Assembly (NCBI GenBank): GCA_947649935.1
Contig: CANSTR010000012.1
Span: 1 to 51,682, forward strand
Reading direction: 5' to 3'
DNA from: an uncultured Clostridia bacterium
GTDB lineage: Bacteria > Bacillota > Clostridia > TANB77 > CAG-508
Length of the DNA stretch: 51,682 bases
The position numbers and the translations under genes were made by a program. Of this stretch, positions 9,058 through 14,810 are shown one piece after another. Below the pieces are notes generated by a model that was not told where the DNA came from, searched no databases, and worked only from the letters and a program-made list of their open reading frames with translations. Position 1 is the stretch's first letter. Each line of letters starts with the position of its first letter.

Positions 9058-9113
9058 TGGTGGGCAGGGTTGGATTCGAACCAACGTAGACTCTCGTCGC
9101 CAGATTTACAGTC
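9058..9113 (-). repeat. attL (3' fragment of tRNA-Tyr)
   Basis: 56 bases identical to 51353-51408. They correspond to the tRNA-Tyr gene from the anticodon stem (GACTGTAAATC) to the encoded CCA. The flanking bases differ at once on both sides. On the left lies the original host terminator of the tRNA (TATTGA/TCAATA with T-run near 9015-9040). Confidence 0.95.
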
Positions 9114-9226
9114 AACGTCAACCATTTTCTACCTTTTTCTAAATATTCCTTAATTGGTTGAAAACACTGCACTTTATGTTATTTTTACTTACTATCAAAT
9201 ACTATATTTTTCGGTACTTTTCGAAA

Positions 9227-9252
9227 ACTTTGGACAAGTTTTGGACAAGTAA
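9227..9252 (+). repeat. Left arm-type integrase repeat
   Basis: A 26-base segment holding two direct copies of TTTGGACAAG, repeated base for base at 51269-51294. It lies 114 bases inside attL, the other 59 bases inside attR. Paired direct repeats in both prophage ends fit arm-type binding sites of a lambda-like integrase. Function is inferred from position. Confidence 0.7.
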
Positions 9253-9256
9253 AAGT

Positions 9257-9290
9257 TTATATCCGTCTTATTAATTTAAGACGGATATAA
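9257..9290. repeat. 14-bp perfect inverted repeat
   Basis: Arms TTATATCCGTCTTA and TAAGACGGATATAA with a 6-base loop. No long T-run follows on either strand (minus has AACTTTTAC), so it is either a weak terminator for the small minus gene at 9373 or a protein-binding palindrome beside the left arm repeat. Confidence 0.6.
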
Positions 9291-9372
9291 CATAAAAAAA
9301 GTAATACAATATAGAAAATTTAAGACATCTATATTAAATCATTTCTTCTAAAAATTGTCAAGTTAAAATAGT

Positions 9373-9591
9373 TTATTCACGATTACTTCTTTTTAGCATA
9401 TCAATAAATCTATCTATTTCCTCTATCGTTGCTCCGTTTTTGATTCTTCTATAAATTCTGCCCGCTATTTTGAATGCTTTCTTTGTAATGTCTCTACGTT
9501 CTCCCAAATATTCTCTTAATATTTCTGTATATTCTTTCATCATGAAATATTTTTCTTTTAGTACATGTTCTTCTTCATTTCTTTGCTTCAT
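9373..9591 (-). CDS. Small helical protein, unknown function
   Basis: A 72-residue, highly charged protein predicted to be helical (KEKYFMMKEYTEILREYLGERRD...). No recognised family. A promoter is visible upstream on the minus strand (TTGCAA, 17-base spacer, TATAAT at about 9655-9627) and GGGGG lies before the ATG. It is the prophage gene nearest attL and has its own promoter, so it may be expressed in the lysogen. Confidence 0.55.
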   Translation of the reverse strand: MKQRNEEEHVLKEKYFMMKEYTEILREYLGERRDITKKAFKIAGRIYRRIKNGATIEEIDRFIDMLKRSNRE

Positions 9592-9767
9592 TTTATACCC
9601 CCAATATTGCTCTGTTTCTTTGTTATACTACAATTATAATACCTCAAACTACATTTTGCAACAACAATCATTCGACAAAAAAGCTAGTAATATCAATACT
9701 TTCAAAATATCGAATCTCTGCGTTTCTTTATTTTCAACGCATTCGAAACTTTATTTATTTTAAGAAT

Positions 9768-9794
9768 GACTCCTCCCAGGAGTCAAATTTTTTT
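9768..9794 (+). terminator. Rho-independent terminator or attenuator
   Basis: GACTCCT-CCC-AGGAGTC followed by AAATTTTTTT on the plus strand, 50 bases before the HTH/Spo0E-like gene. It may act as an attenuator of that gene or end rightward transcription from the left. Confidence 0.7.
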
Positions 9795-9843
9795 CATTTT
9801 TAAAATTTATTTGGTAATACTAAAGACAAGAGGTAAAAAAACA

Positions 9844-10173
9844 ATGCTTATTTTTGTGATTAAAAAATTGAGAGAACGTAAGAATCTAAGCATAATTGAT
9901 TTATGCGAGAAAACGAATTTATCACGTTCTTATTTAACGAAACTTGAAAACAATAAAACAGATAACTGTAGTGTAAACGTACTAGAAAAAATTTCTGATG
10001 CTCTTGATGTTAATATCAAAGACTTATTCTATAGTAAATCAGACATTGAAACTTTGAAAAAGAAACTAAACAAAACTGTTGACAAATATGGTCTTAGTTC
10101 GAATGAGGCTTTAGAGATTAGTCGAATCATTGATTCATTGATAAATATCATGAACAGAGAAAAAGATTTATAA
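9844..10173 (+). CDS. XRE-type HTH protein fused to a Spo0E-like domain
   Basis: Start set at the ATG at 9844 (MLIFVIKKLRERKNLS), which has AGAGGT upstream; the longer reading from 9766 overlaps a terminator. About 109 residues. The N-terminal 65 residues are an XRE helix-turn-helix (IIDLCEKTNLSRSYLTKLENNK). The C-terminal 45 residues resemble Spo0E aspartyl phosphatases: LKKKLNKTVDKYGLSSNEALEISRIIDSLI, matching the family pattern S-x-x-(L/I)-D-x-L-I. Spo0E proteins dephosphorylate Spo0A~P and hold back sporulation. Carried by a prophage, it could tie phage state to host sporulation. HTH assignment is firm; the Spo0E-like assignment is by motif only. It has its own terminator (10178-10208). 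Confidence 0.75.
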   Translation: MLIFVIKKLRERKNLSIIDLCEKTNLSRSYLTKLENNKTDNCSVNVLEKISDALDVNIKDLFYSKSDIETLKKKLNKTVDKYGLSSNEALEISRIIDSLINIMNREKDL

Positions 10174-10177
10174 AGTT

Positions 10178-10208
10178 AGAAGGGACTTTTACAGCCCCTT
10201 CTTTTTTA
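10178..10208 (+). terminator. Rho-independent terminator
   Basis: AGAAGGG / CCCTTCT stem with TTTTTT on the plus strand, just after the HTH/Spo0E-like gene. Confidence 0.85.
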
Positions 10209-10281
10209 TATTAAGAAAATATAATAAAAATATCTTACGCACAATAATTATAAGATATTTATTTTAAATTGTCAATCTACA

Positions 10282-10318
10282 ATAAAAAAAGCAAAAACAT
10301 GCCCTTCAACATGTTTTT
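10282..10318 (-). terminator. Terminator at the trailer end of CRISPR-like array B
   Basis: On the minus strand AAAAACATG-loop-CATGTTTTT followed by GCTTTTTTTATT, directly after the last degenerate repeat. Confidence 0.75.
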
Positions 10319-10562
10319 TTGTTTTTTCTACTATATTTACATTAAAACTATAGAACTAATTCAAATGTTGTAATTACGCGTGCATCCTTTACATTCTAAG
10401 ATATTTAAATTAAAATGTAGCACAGAAGTAGCAAAACCAGTATTTACAGTGCAATTTACATTCTATGATAAACGATATTAATTTTTTGCTTGCATGTATT
10501 ATTGTACCCAAAACAAAATATTTGCCCTTATACTTTACATTCTACGATACTTTAAATTACTA
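10319..10562 (-). CRISPR. Degenerate CRISPR-like array B (four repeats)
   Basis: Four repeat-like elements on the minus strand at 10562-10533, 10483-10454, 10416-10387 and 10348-10319. The consensus is about 30 nt, begins (G/A)TTTTAATTT and ends AGAATGTAAAT, like type I-B repeats of clostridia such as C. difficile. Gaps are 49, 37 and 38 nt. The terminal element (10348-10319) has lost its 3' end, as trailer repeats often do. Repeats differ from each other at several positions, unlike a normal active array. No cas gene is in the window. The interior gaps can be read as open coding fragments. It may be a degraded phage array or an RNA that mimics host repeats. Confidence 0.6.
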
Positions 10563-10600
10563 TAAAAACAAAGAAACACGTCTTATAACATGTTTCTTTG
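10562..10600 (-). terminator. Hairpin terminator between the two CRISPR-like arrays
   Basis: On the minus strand GAAACATG-TTATAAGA-CGTGTTTC flanked by CAAA/TTTG, then TTTTTATAG. It ends transcription from array A or from the promoter at 10636-10665. Confidence 0.7.
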
Positions 10601-10635
10601 CAAAATGTATATAATCTTTCGATTAATTCAAATTT

Positions 10636-10665
10636 AGTATACACTATTTTAACAATTTTTGTCAA
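10636..10665 (-). promoter_or_regulatory. Promoter before array B
   Basis: Minus-strand TTGACA (10665-10660), 18-base spacer, TATACT (10641-10636). The spacer shares AAATAGTG with the array A promoter, suggesting the two array units arose by duplication. Confidence 0.6.
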
Positions 10666-10672
10666 TAGTTTT

Positions 10673-10958
10673 TTATTCTTTCTACTATATTTATATTAAA
10701 ATCATTAGATCCAAAACGGATAAATTCTGCGTGACACATTTACATTCTATGATACTTATATTAACACAAATTCAACAATATCAGAACAATAATTGAGTGC
10801 TTTATTTACATTCGACTATCTTTAAATTAAAACTATCTGATATTTCAGCTAGTTGTTCTTGCGTTAAATTTTTTACATTCTGCTACAAAAATATTCAGAA
10901 ATAAAAGAGTACGGAATTTACAATAACTCATTTACATTCTATGATAGCTTAATTACAT
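10673..10958 (-). CRISPR. Degenerate CRISPR-like array A (five repeats)
   Basis: Five repeat-like elements on the minus strand, at 10958-10930, 10900-10871, 10833-10804, 10767-10738 and 10702-10673, with gaps of 29, 37, 36 and 35 nt. They share the AGAATGTAAAT-type 3' end (except the last) and TTAAT-rich 5' half. The last copy matches the last copy of array B (TAATRTAAATATAGTAGAAA). The gap at 10870-10834 translates on the minus strand to LTQEQLAEISD, a typical XRE-repressor sequence, as expected if it was taken from another phage or element. A promoter sits directly upstream (10963-10991). No cas genes or adaptation genes are present. Confidence 0.62.
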
Positions 10959-10962
10959 ATTA

Positions 10963-10991
10963 ATAGTACACTATTTCGCCAAATCTGTCAA
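10963..10991 (-). promoter_or_regulatory. Promoter of CRISPR-like array A
   Basis: Minus-strand TTGACA (10991-10986), exact 17-base spacer, TACTAT (10968-10963). Transcription would start at or just inside the first repeat. Confidence 0.7.
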
Positions 10992-11016
10992 TGTAGTTTG
11001 TAGCAGTTTTTTACTT

Positions 11017-11045
11017 TTGACAAACTATATTTTTATGTGTATGAT
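11017..11045 (+). promoter_or_regulatory. Plus-strand promoter
   Basis: TTGACA, 17-base spacer, TATGAT. It lies 27 bases upstream of a second, operator-bearing promoter for the same operon. Confidence 0.5.
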
Positions 11046-11071
11046 AATTTTAACTTTTTTGCAAAAAAGTA

Positions 11072-11100
11072 TTGACAAGTCGTACCGACTATGCTATAAT
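11072..11100 (+). promoter_or_regulatory. Promoter with palindromic operator, copy 1
   Basis: TTGACA at 11072, 17-base spacer, TATAAT at 11095. The spacer holds the palindrome AGTCG-TAC-CGACT (11078-11090). About 45 bases around it are repeated almost exactly at 11505-11549. A repressor bound here would block the polymerase. Confidence 0.85.
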
Positions 11101-11133
11101 ATATTTATCTTAAGTGAAAGCGAGGTGATAGAT

Positions 11134-11259
11134 ATGTTAAAACTGTTAATAAAAGCGCTTGACCGCTACCAACGAAAACAAGCGCTAAAACGTAGAATTA
11201 AACACAATCATCAACAATATGAATTAATTCTACAAGGTTTAGATGAGAGAGGGTATTAA
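11134..11259 (+). CDS. Small basic protein, first gene of operon
   Basis: 41 residues (MLKLLIKALDRYQRKQALKR...), strongly basic and probably helical. The start at 11134 has GAGGTGA at proper distance; a longer in-frame reading begins within the promoter and is discarded. It precedes the AbrB-like gene by 60 bases and shares the operator-bearing promoter. Function unknown; a small nucleic-acid-binding peptide is possible. Confidence 0.55.
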   Translation: MLKLLIKALDRYQRKQALKRRIKHNHQQYELILQGLDERGY

Positions 11260-11319
11260 GCCCTCCTCTACTCTGATAATTATAAGACAGAATACAAAAA
11301 ATGTCAAGGAGGAAATTTT

Positions 11320-11502
11320 ATGGATAAAAATAAAAGAAACGTAAAAATAATTTGGGGTAAAAACGGAAACGGATTTGCTTCTACTAGAATAACACTGCCA
11401 GTTCCCTGGGCAAAAAAGCTAGGATTTACAGAAGAAGACAAGGAAGCACTTATTGAATTAAAAGACAATGAAGTTATAATTAGAAAAAATAAAAAAAATT
11501 AA
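11320..11502 (+). CDS. AbrB/MazE/SpoVT-type DNA-binding protein
   Basis: 60 residues with the swapped-hairpin AbrB pattern: TRITLPVPWAKKLGFTEEDKEALIELKDNEVIIRKN. Such proteins are transition-state regulators or antitoxins. A strong AAGGAGG lies 8 bases before the ATG. No toxin gene is obvious next to it, so an autoregulator of the two operator-bearing promoters flanking it (11072, 11511) is more likely than a toxin-antitoxin partner. The repressor role is inferred from position. Confidence 0.7.
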   Translation: MDKNKRNVKIIWGKNGNGFASTRITLPVPWAKKLGFTEEDKEALIELKDNEVIIRKNKKN

Positions 11503-11510
11503 AAAAAGTA

Positions 11511-11539
11511 TTGACAAGTCGTACCGACTATGCTATACT
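11511..11539 (+). promoter_or_regulatory. Promoter with palindromic operator, copy 2
   Basis: TTGACA at 11511, 17-base spacer containing AGTCG-TAC-CGACT (11517-11529), TATACT at 11534. It is a near-exact copy of the promoter at 11072 and drives the next gene pair, so both operons should respond to the same repressor. Confidence 0.85.
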
Positions 11540-11572
11540 ATATTTAGAGTTAAGAGAAAGAGGGTATTGAAC

Positions 11573-12040
11573 ATGTTGTATTTTAGATTTGATTGGAAGA
11601 ACGATTTTAAAGGAAAAGAACACAAAAGTGGATTAGCTGGCTGGTTTGATATTTGCTTTGATAAAATATCAGATACTCAAGAATACAACGACTTAGAAGA
11701 AAAATACAACTATGGTACAAATGAATATGATGTCGCACTTGATAATCTAGTTAAAGAATATGCTGTAGAAAACGGATATATACTAGATGGCTGTTCTTGT
11801 TTCACTTTAACAGAGGAAGGAATTGAAGAATTTACAAATTATATCAAGGACCACCCAATCAGCGAATATCCGGAAATCAATATATTTGAAGGAATTGACA
11901 AAGGTTATGGACATGATGGAGAACAAGTTGCTGAGTGTACAAAAATAGTTTATACTGGTGAAACAAAAGAATTTATGAGCATAATTAATAATGAAAATAT
12001 CAAAAATAAATTGCCAGAAATTTTAAAATTAATAAAATAA
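11573..12040 (+). CDS. Unknown acidic phage accessory protein
   Basis: 155 residues from the ATG at 11573 (AGAGGG 8 bases upstream). The sequence is acidic and aromatic (MLYFRFDWKNDFKG...GLAGWFDICFDKI...) with no family I recognise. It is the first gene behind operator copy 2 and is followed 21 bases later by a second acidic gene. Its place (short operon under a dedicated repressor-controlled promoter, left end of a prophage, beside CRISPR-like arrays) is the setting in which anti-defence genes are often found; that is only a lead. Confidence 0.6.
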   Translation: MLYFRFDWKNDFKGKEHKSGLAGWFDICFDKISDTQEYNDLEEKYNYGTNEYDVALDNLVKEYAVENGYILDGCSCFTLTEEGIEEFTNYIKDHPISEYPEINIFEGIDKGYGHDGEQVAECTKIVYTGETKEFMSIINNENIKNKLPEILKLIK

Positions 12041-12061
12041 AATATTTTAGGAGGTATTAAT

Positions 12062-12385
12062 ATGAATAAAGAATTATTAGTAAAACAAGCGTTTGAAGGA
12101 TATATTGAAACAGAAGAGAACGAAAATAAAATTGTTATTGATTTAAATACTTTTGATGAAGAAGTAAAAGACTATTTATTCAAAAAACACTTTGATGATG
12201 ATGACTATTCCGTTGCGGATGATGATGAATTTTTCAATTTAACTACAGAATTAAATAAAATGTTAATTGACTTATTTGAGAAAAACAATTATGATGTATA
12301 TGAAGCTGGTGGGATATATGTAGAAGACGGACAATTTAAAAACGTAAATCCAGACACAGCAGTGGCAATAAAAAAAATAATATAA
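12062..12385 (+). CDS. Strongly acidic small protein
   Basis: 107 residues, rich in Asp and Glu (KKHFDDDDYSVADDDEFF), with AGGAGGT before the ATG. Such charge is seen in DNA-mimic inhibitors, but also in many unrelated phage proteins. It is the second gene behind operator copy 2. No family recognised. Confidence 0.6.
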   Translation: MNKELLVKQAFEGYIETEENENKIVIDLNTFDEEVKDYLFKKHFDDDDYSVADDDEFFNLTTELNKMLIDLFEKNNYDVYEAGGIYVEDGQFKNVNPDTAVAIKKII

Positions 12386-12439
12386 ATATAGTAGAACACT
12401 TTAAATGATAAAAGCAGAATCAGAAAAAAGGGAATCGAT

Positions 12440-14038
12440 ATGAAAAATTATAACATTAATGACTATATTGGTCAAAAATTTAACAAACTTACGCTAATCG
12501 AAGATTTGAATAAATTAAATTCTCATCGTCAAAGACTAGCACTTTTCAAGTGTGATTGTGGAAATGTTGAAGAAATTCCGTTTTCACCTGTTTTAAAAGG
12601 ATATAGAAAAAGTTGTGGGTGTTTAAGAAAACAAGGGCATAGTACTAAAAGTAAAATTAATGACTATATCGGACAAAAATTTAACAAACTAACTTTAATT
12701 AAAGATTTGAATAAATCAGATTCTCATGGTCAAAGACTAGCACTTTTCAAATGTGATTGTGGAAATGTTGAAGAAATTCCGTTTTCATCTGTTTTGAAAG
12801 GTAGCATAAAAAGCTGTGGTTGCATAGCAAAGCCTAACATCAACAACTATATTGGTCAAAAATTTAACAAACTTACGCTAATCGAAGATTTGAATAAATT
12901 AAATTCTCATCGTCAAAGACTAGCACTTTTCAAGTGTGATTGTGGAAATGTTGAAGAAATTCCGTTTTCGCTTGTTTTAAACGGATACAGAAAAAGTTGT
13001 GGGTGTTCAAAAAGAAAGATACAATACGAAGTAAAATGCAACAACAAAAAAAGACATAACATCAACGACTATATTGGACAAAAATTCGGAAGACTTACGT
13101 TAATCGAAGATTTGGATAGAACAAATTCTCGTAATCAAGGACTAGCACTTTTCAAATGCGATTGTGGTAACTTCAAAGAATTCCCATTTTCAGCGGTTTT
13201 AGTAGGAAATTCAAAAAGTTGTGGGTGTTCAAAAAGAAAGATACAATATGAAGTAAAATGCAACAACAAAAAAAGACATAACATCGATGACTATGTGGGT
13301 CAAAAATTCGGCAAACTTACATTAATTGAAAATTTAAATAAATTAGATTCTCACAACTATCAATTAGCACTTTTTAAATGTGATTGTGGTAATGTTAAAG
13401 AAGCACGCTTTTCACTAGTATTCACTGGAAAAGTAAGAAGTTGTGGTTGTTATCAGTCCAATAAAAAAATGAGTCTTGGTAATTTTATTTCATTAATGCA
13501 GTCTAACAACAAAAGTGGTATAACTGGTGTTTTTTGGGATGAAAAAAGAAAAAAATGGATAGCAAGATTACGTTTTCTGGGGCATTCTTATGAGAAATCT
13601 TTTGACAACAAGAAAGATGCTATAAATTATCGTAAATATCTAGAGCACAAATATTTGGACCCTATTATAAACAATTATATTGGTGAAAAATTTAACAAAC
13701 TTACTTTAATTGAAATTTTGAATAAAACAAACGCAGCAACACAACGATTAGCACTTTTTAAATGCGACTGTGGAAATGTTAAAGAACTTCCACTTGCGCC
13801 CGTATTAAAGGGCAGTATAAAAAGCTGTGGTTGCATAGTAAAACATAACATCAACGACTATATTGGACAAAAATTTAACAAACTTACGCTAATCGAAGAT
13901 TTGAATAAATCAAATTCTCGTAATCAAAGACTAGCACTTTTTAAATGCGATTGTGGTAACTTCAAAGAATTTCCATTTTCAGCGGTTTTAAGGGGCGACA
14001 TAAAAAGTTGCGGGTGCTCAAAGAAAAAGTCAAATTAG
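12440..14038 (+). CDS. Seven tandem zinc-ribbon repeats with an AP2-like insert
   Basis: 532 residues. Seven repeats of about 60-75 residues each run N-D-Y-I-G-Q-K-F-x-K-L-T-L-I-E-D-L, a variable stretch, LALFKCDCGN, 16-18 residues, and SCGC. The four cysteines (CDC...SCGC) form a zinc ribbon. After repeat 5 comes an AP2/ERF-like domain (GNFISLMQSNNKSGITGVFWDEKRKKWIARL...). Phage proteins with one or two such ribbons plus AP2 are known as HNH/homing-type DNA-binding proteins; seven copies is unusual and no nuclease motif is visible. Repeats 1 and 3 are nearly identical in DNA. Differences concentrate in the 7-9 residues before LALFKC, which could set binding specificity. Confidence 0.82.
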   Translation: MKNYNINDYIGQKFNKLTLIEDLNKLNSHRQRLALFKCDCGNVEEIPFSPVLKGYRKSCGCLRKQGHSTKSKINDYIGQKFNKLTLIKDLNKSDSHGQRLALFKCDCGNVEEIPFSSVLKGSIKSCGCIAKPNINNYIGQKFNKLTLIEDLNKLNSHRQRLALFKCDCGNVEEIPFSLVLNGYRKSCGCSKRKIQYEVKCNNKKRHNINDYIGQKFGRLTLIEDLDRTNSRNQGLALFKCDCGNFKEFPFSAVLVGNSKSCGCSKRKIQYEVKCNNKKRHNIDDYVGQKFGKLTLIENLNKLDSHNYQLALFKCDCGNVKEARFSLVFTGKVRSCGCYQSNKKMSLGNFISLMQSNNKSGITGVFWDEKRKKWIARLRFLGHSYEKSFDNKKDAINYRKYLEHKYLDPIINNYIGEKFNKLTLIEILNKTNAATQRLALFKCDCGNVKELPLAPVLKGSIKSCGCIVKHNINDYIGQKFNKLTLIEDLNKSNSRNQRLALFKCDCGNFKEFPFSAVLRGDIKSCGCSKKKSN

Positions 14039-14061
14039 TAATACTAATTTGGTCTTTTTTT
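14026..14061 (+). terminator. Terminator after the zinc-ribbon repeat gene
   Basis: Stem CAAATTAG/CTAATTTG extended by AAAG/CTTT, then TTTTTT. It begins just before the stop codon. Confidence 0.8.
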
Positions 14062-14310
14062 ATTTACTTCTTCATAAAGTTCTTTTATATCTTCTTCTGA
14101 TAGCCCATTCTCTTCGTCCTCGCGCTCTTTTTCATATTCATTTATATTTATAAACAAAAAAAGTAATATATAAATTATAAATAATTCAATTGATTTAAGC
14201 AGTATAGAAAATACTACTATTCCACAACATATTATTGAATATAAAAAATAAATGTAAAAAGCTAGTAAATCACTACAATTTACTAGCTTTTTTGGAATTT
14301 TAATTTTTTA
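14044..14310 (-). pseudogene. Possible remnant of a small membrane protein gene
   Basis: An open minus-strand frame reads as two hydrophobic segments (about FYIYFLYSIICCGIVVFSILL and LFIIYILLFLFI) followed by an acidic tail ending EEDIKELYEEVNKKRPN and a stop at 14046. There is no ATG, GTG or TTG start with a ribosome site. A terminator hairpin lies within its 5' part. Most likely a decayed gene. Confidence 0.25.
14257..14292. terminator. Bidirectional terminator
   Basis: AAAAAGCTAGTAAAT / ATTTACTAGCTTTTT, a near-perfect 14-15 bp stem with T-runs on both strands. Confidence 0.85.
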
Positions 14311-14325
14311 CATTTGATGTATTTT

Positions 14326-14354
14326 ATTATAACACATATATTTACATATGTCAA
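14326..14354 (-). promoter_or_regulatory. Minus-strand promoter for a very short transcript
   Basis: TTGACA (14354-14349), 17-base spacer, TATAAT (14331-14326). The bidirectional terminator starts only about 27 bases after the expected transcription start, so the RNA would be about 60 nt with no gene. Confidence 0.55.
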
Positions 14355-14374
14355 TATCTTTTTAAAATTTAATC

Positions 14375-14403
14375 TTGATTTTTACAAAAAAACATGTTAT
14401 TAT
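14375..14403 (+). promoter_or_regulatory. Promoter of the 14449 gene
   Basis: TTGATT, 17-base spacer, TATTAT, divergent from the minus-strand promoter at 14326. Confidence 0.55.
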
Positions 14404-14448
14404 AGTATTATGTAAATTTTTAGAAAATTCTTTAAGGAGGTAAAGTTT

Positions 14449-14757
14449 ATGGAAGAGTTAAAAAAACAAGTTAAAGCAGCTAAAAAAATTTTTACTCCGC
14501 ACAAGGAATTGTTAGTGCGGGTAAAAGAGAATGCACAGAATCCGCTTGGGCAGTATATGTTTGACTTTTTTCTCTTAGTTAAAGATATACGTCCAACATA
14601 TAAGCTGTATATCCACACCCAAAATGGATATGCAACTTTTTCTGCTCCTGATGAGCAACATAAGCTAGAGCCAGCGCGTATTCGTATAGATGATGGGCTC
14701 TGGATAGAACTGATGCATATTTTTGAGGTTATACCTACAAAAGAGAAAAAGGATTAA
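14449..14757 (+). CDS. Unknown moron protein with foreign codon use
   Basis: 102 residues (MEELKKQVKAAKKIFTPHKELLVRVKENAQNPLGQYMFDFF...), AAGGAGGT before the ATG, its own promoter (14375) and terminator (14782). No family recognised. Codon use is GC-richer than the neighbours: CCG, CAG, GGG and an in-frame CGG for Arg24 at 14518-14520. This is the only in-frame CGG I found that is not at a frame break; shifting there would end the protein 15 codons later. The gene therefore looks recently acquired. Confidence 0.65.
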   Translation: MEELKKQVKAAKKIFTPHKELLVRVKENAQNPLGQYMFDFFLLVKDIRPTYKLYIHTQNGYATFSAPDEQHKLEPARIRIDDGLWIELMHIFEVIPTKEKKD

Positions 14758-14781
14758 TTTAATAATTTGCACTAACAATGT

Positions 14782-14810
14782 GGGGGGCGCTATGCCCCCC
14801 TATTATTTTT
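14782..14810. terminator. Strong terminator between convergent genes
   Basis: GGGGGGC-GCTAT-GCCCCCC followed by TATTATTTTTATTT; it separates the plus-strand moron from the leftward late operon. Confidence 0.85.

Noticed and set aside
9257..9290. Terminator for the gene at 9373
   Set aside because: The stem is strong but there is no proper T-run on either strand; listed as an inverted repeat only.
10319..10958. A normal active CRISPR array
   Set aside because: Repeats differ too much from one another, two gaps are off-size (29 and 49 nt) and no cas genes are present; called degenerate or CRISPR-like instead.
11320..11502. AbrB-like protein as antitoxin of a MazEF-type pair
   Set aside because: No toxin-like gene adjoins it; the operator copies on both sides fit an operon regulator better.
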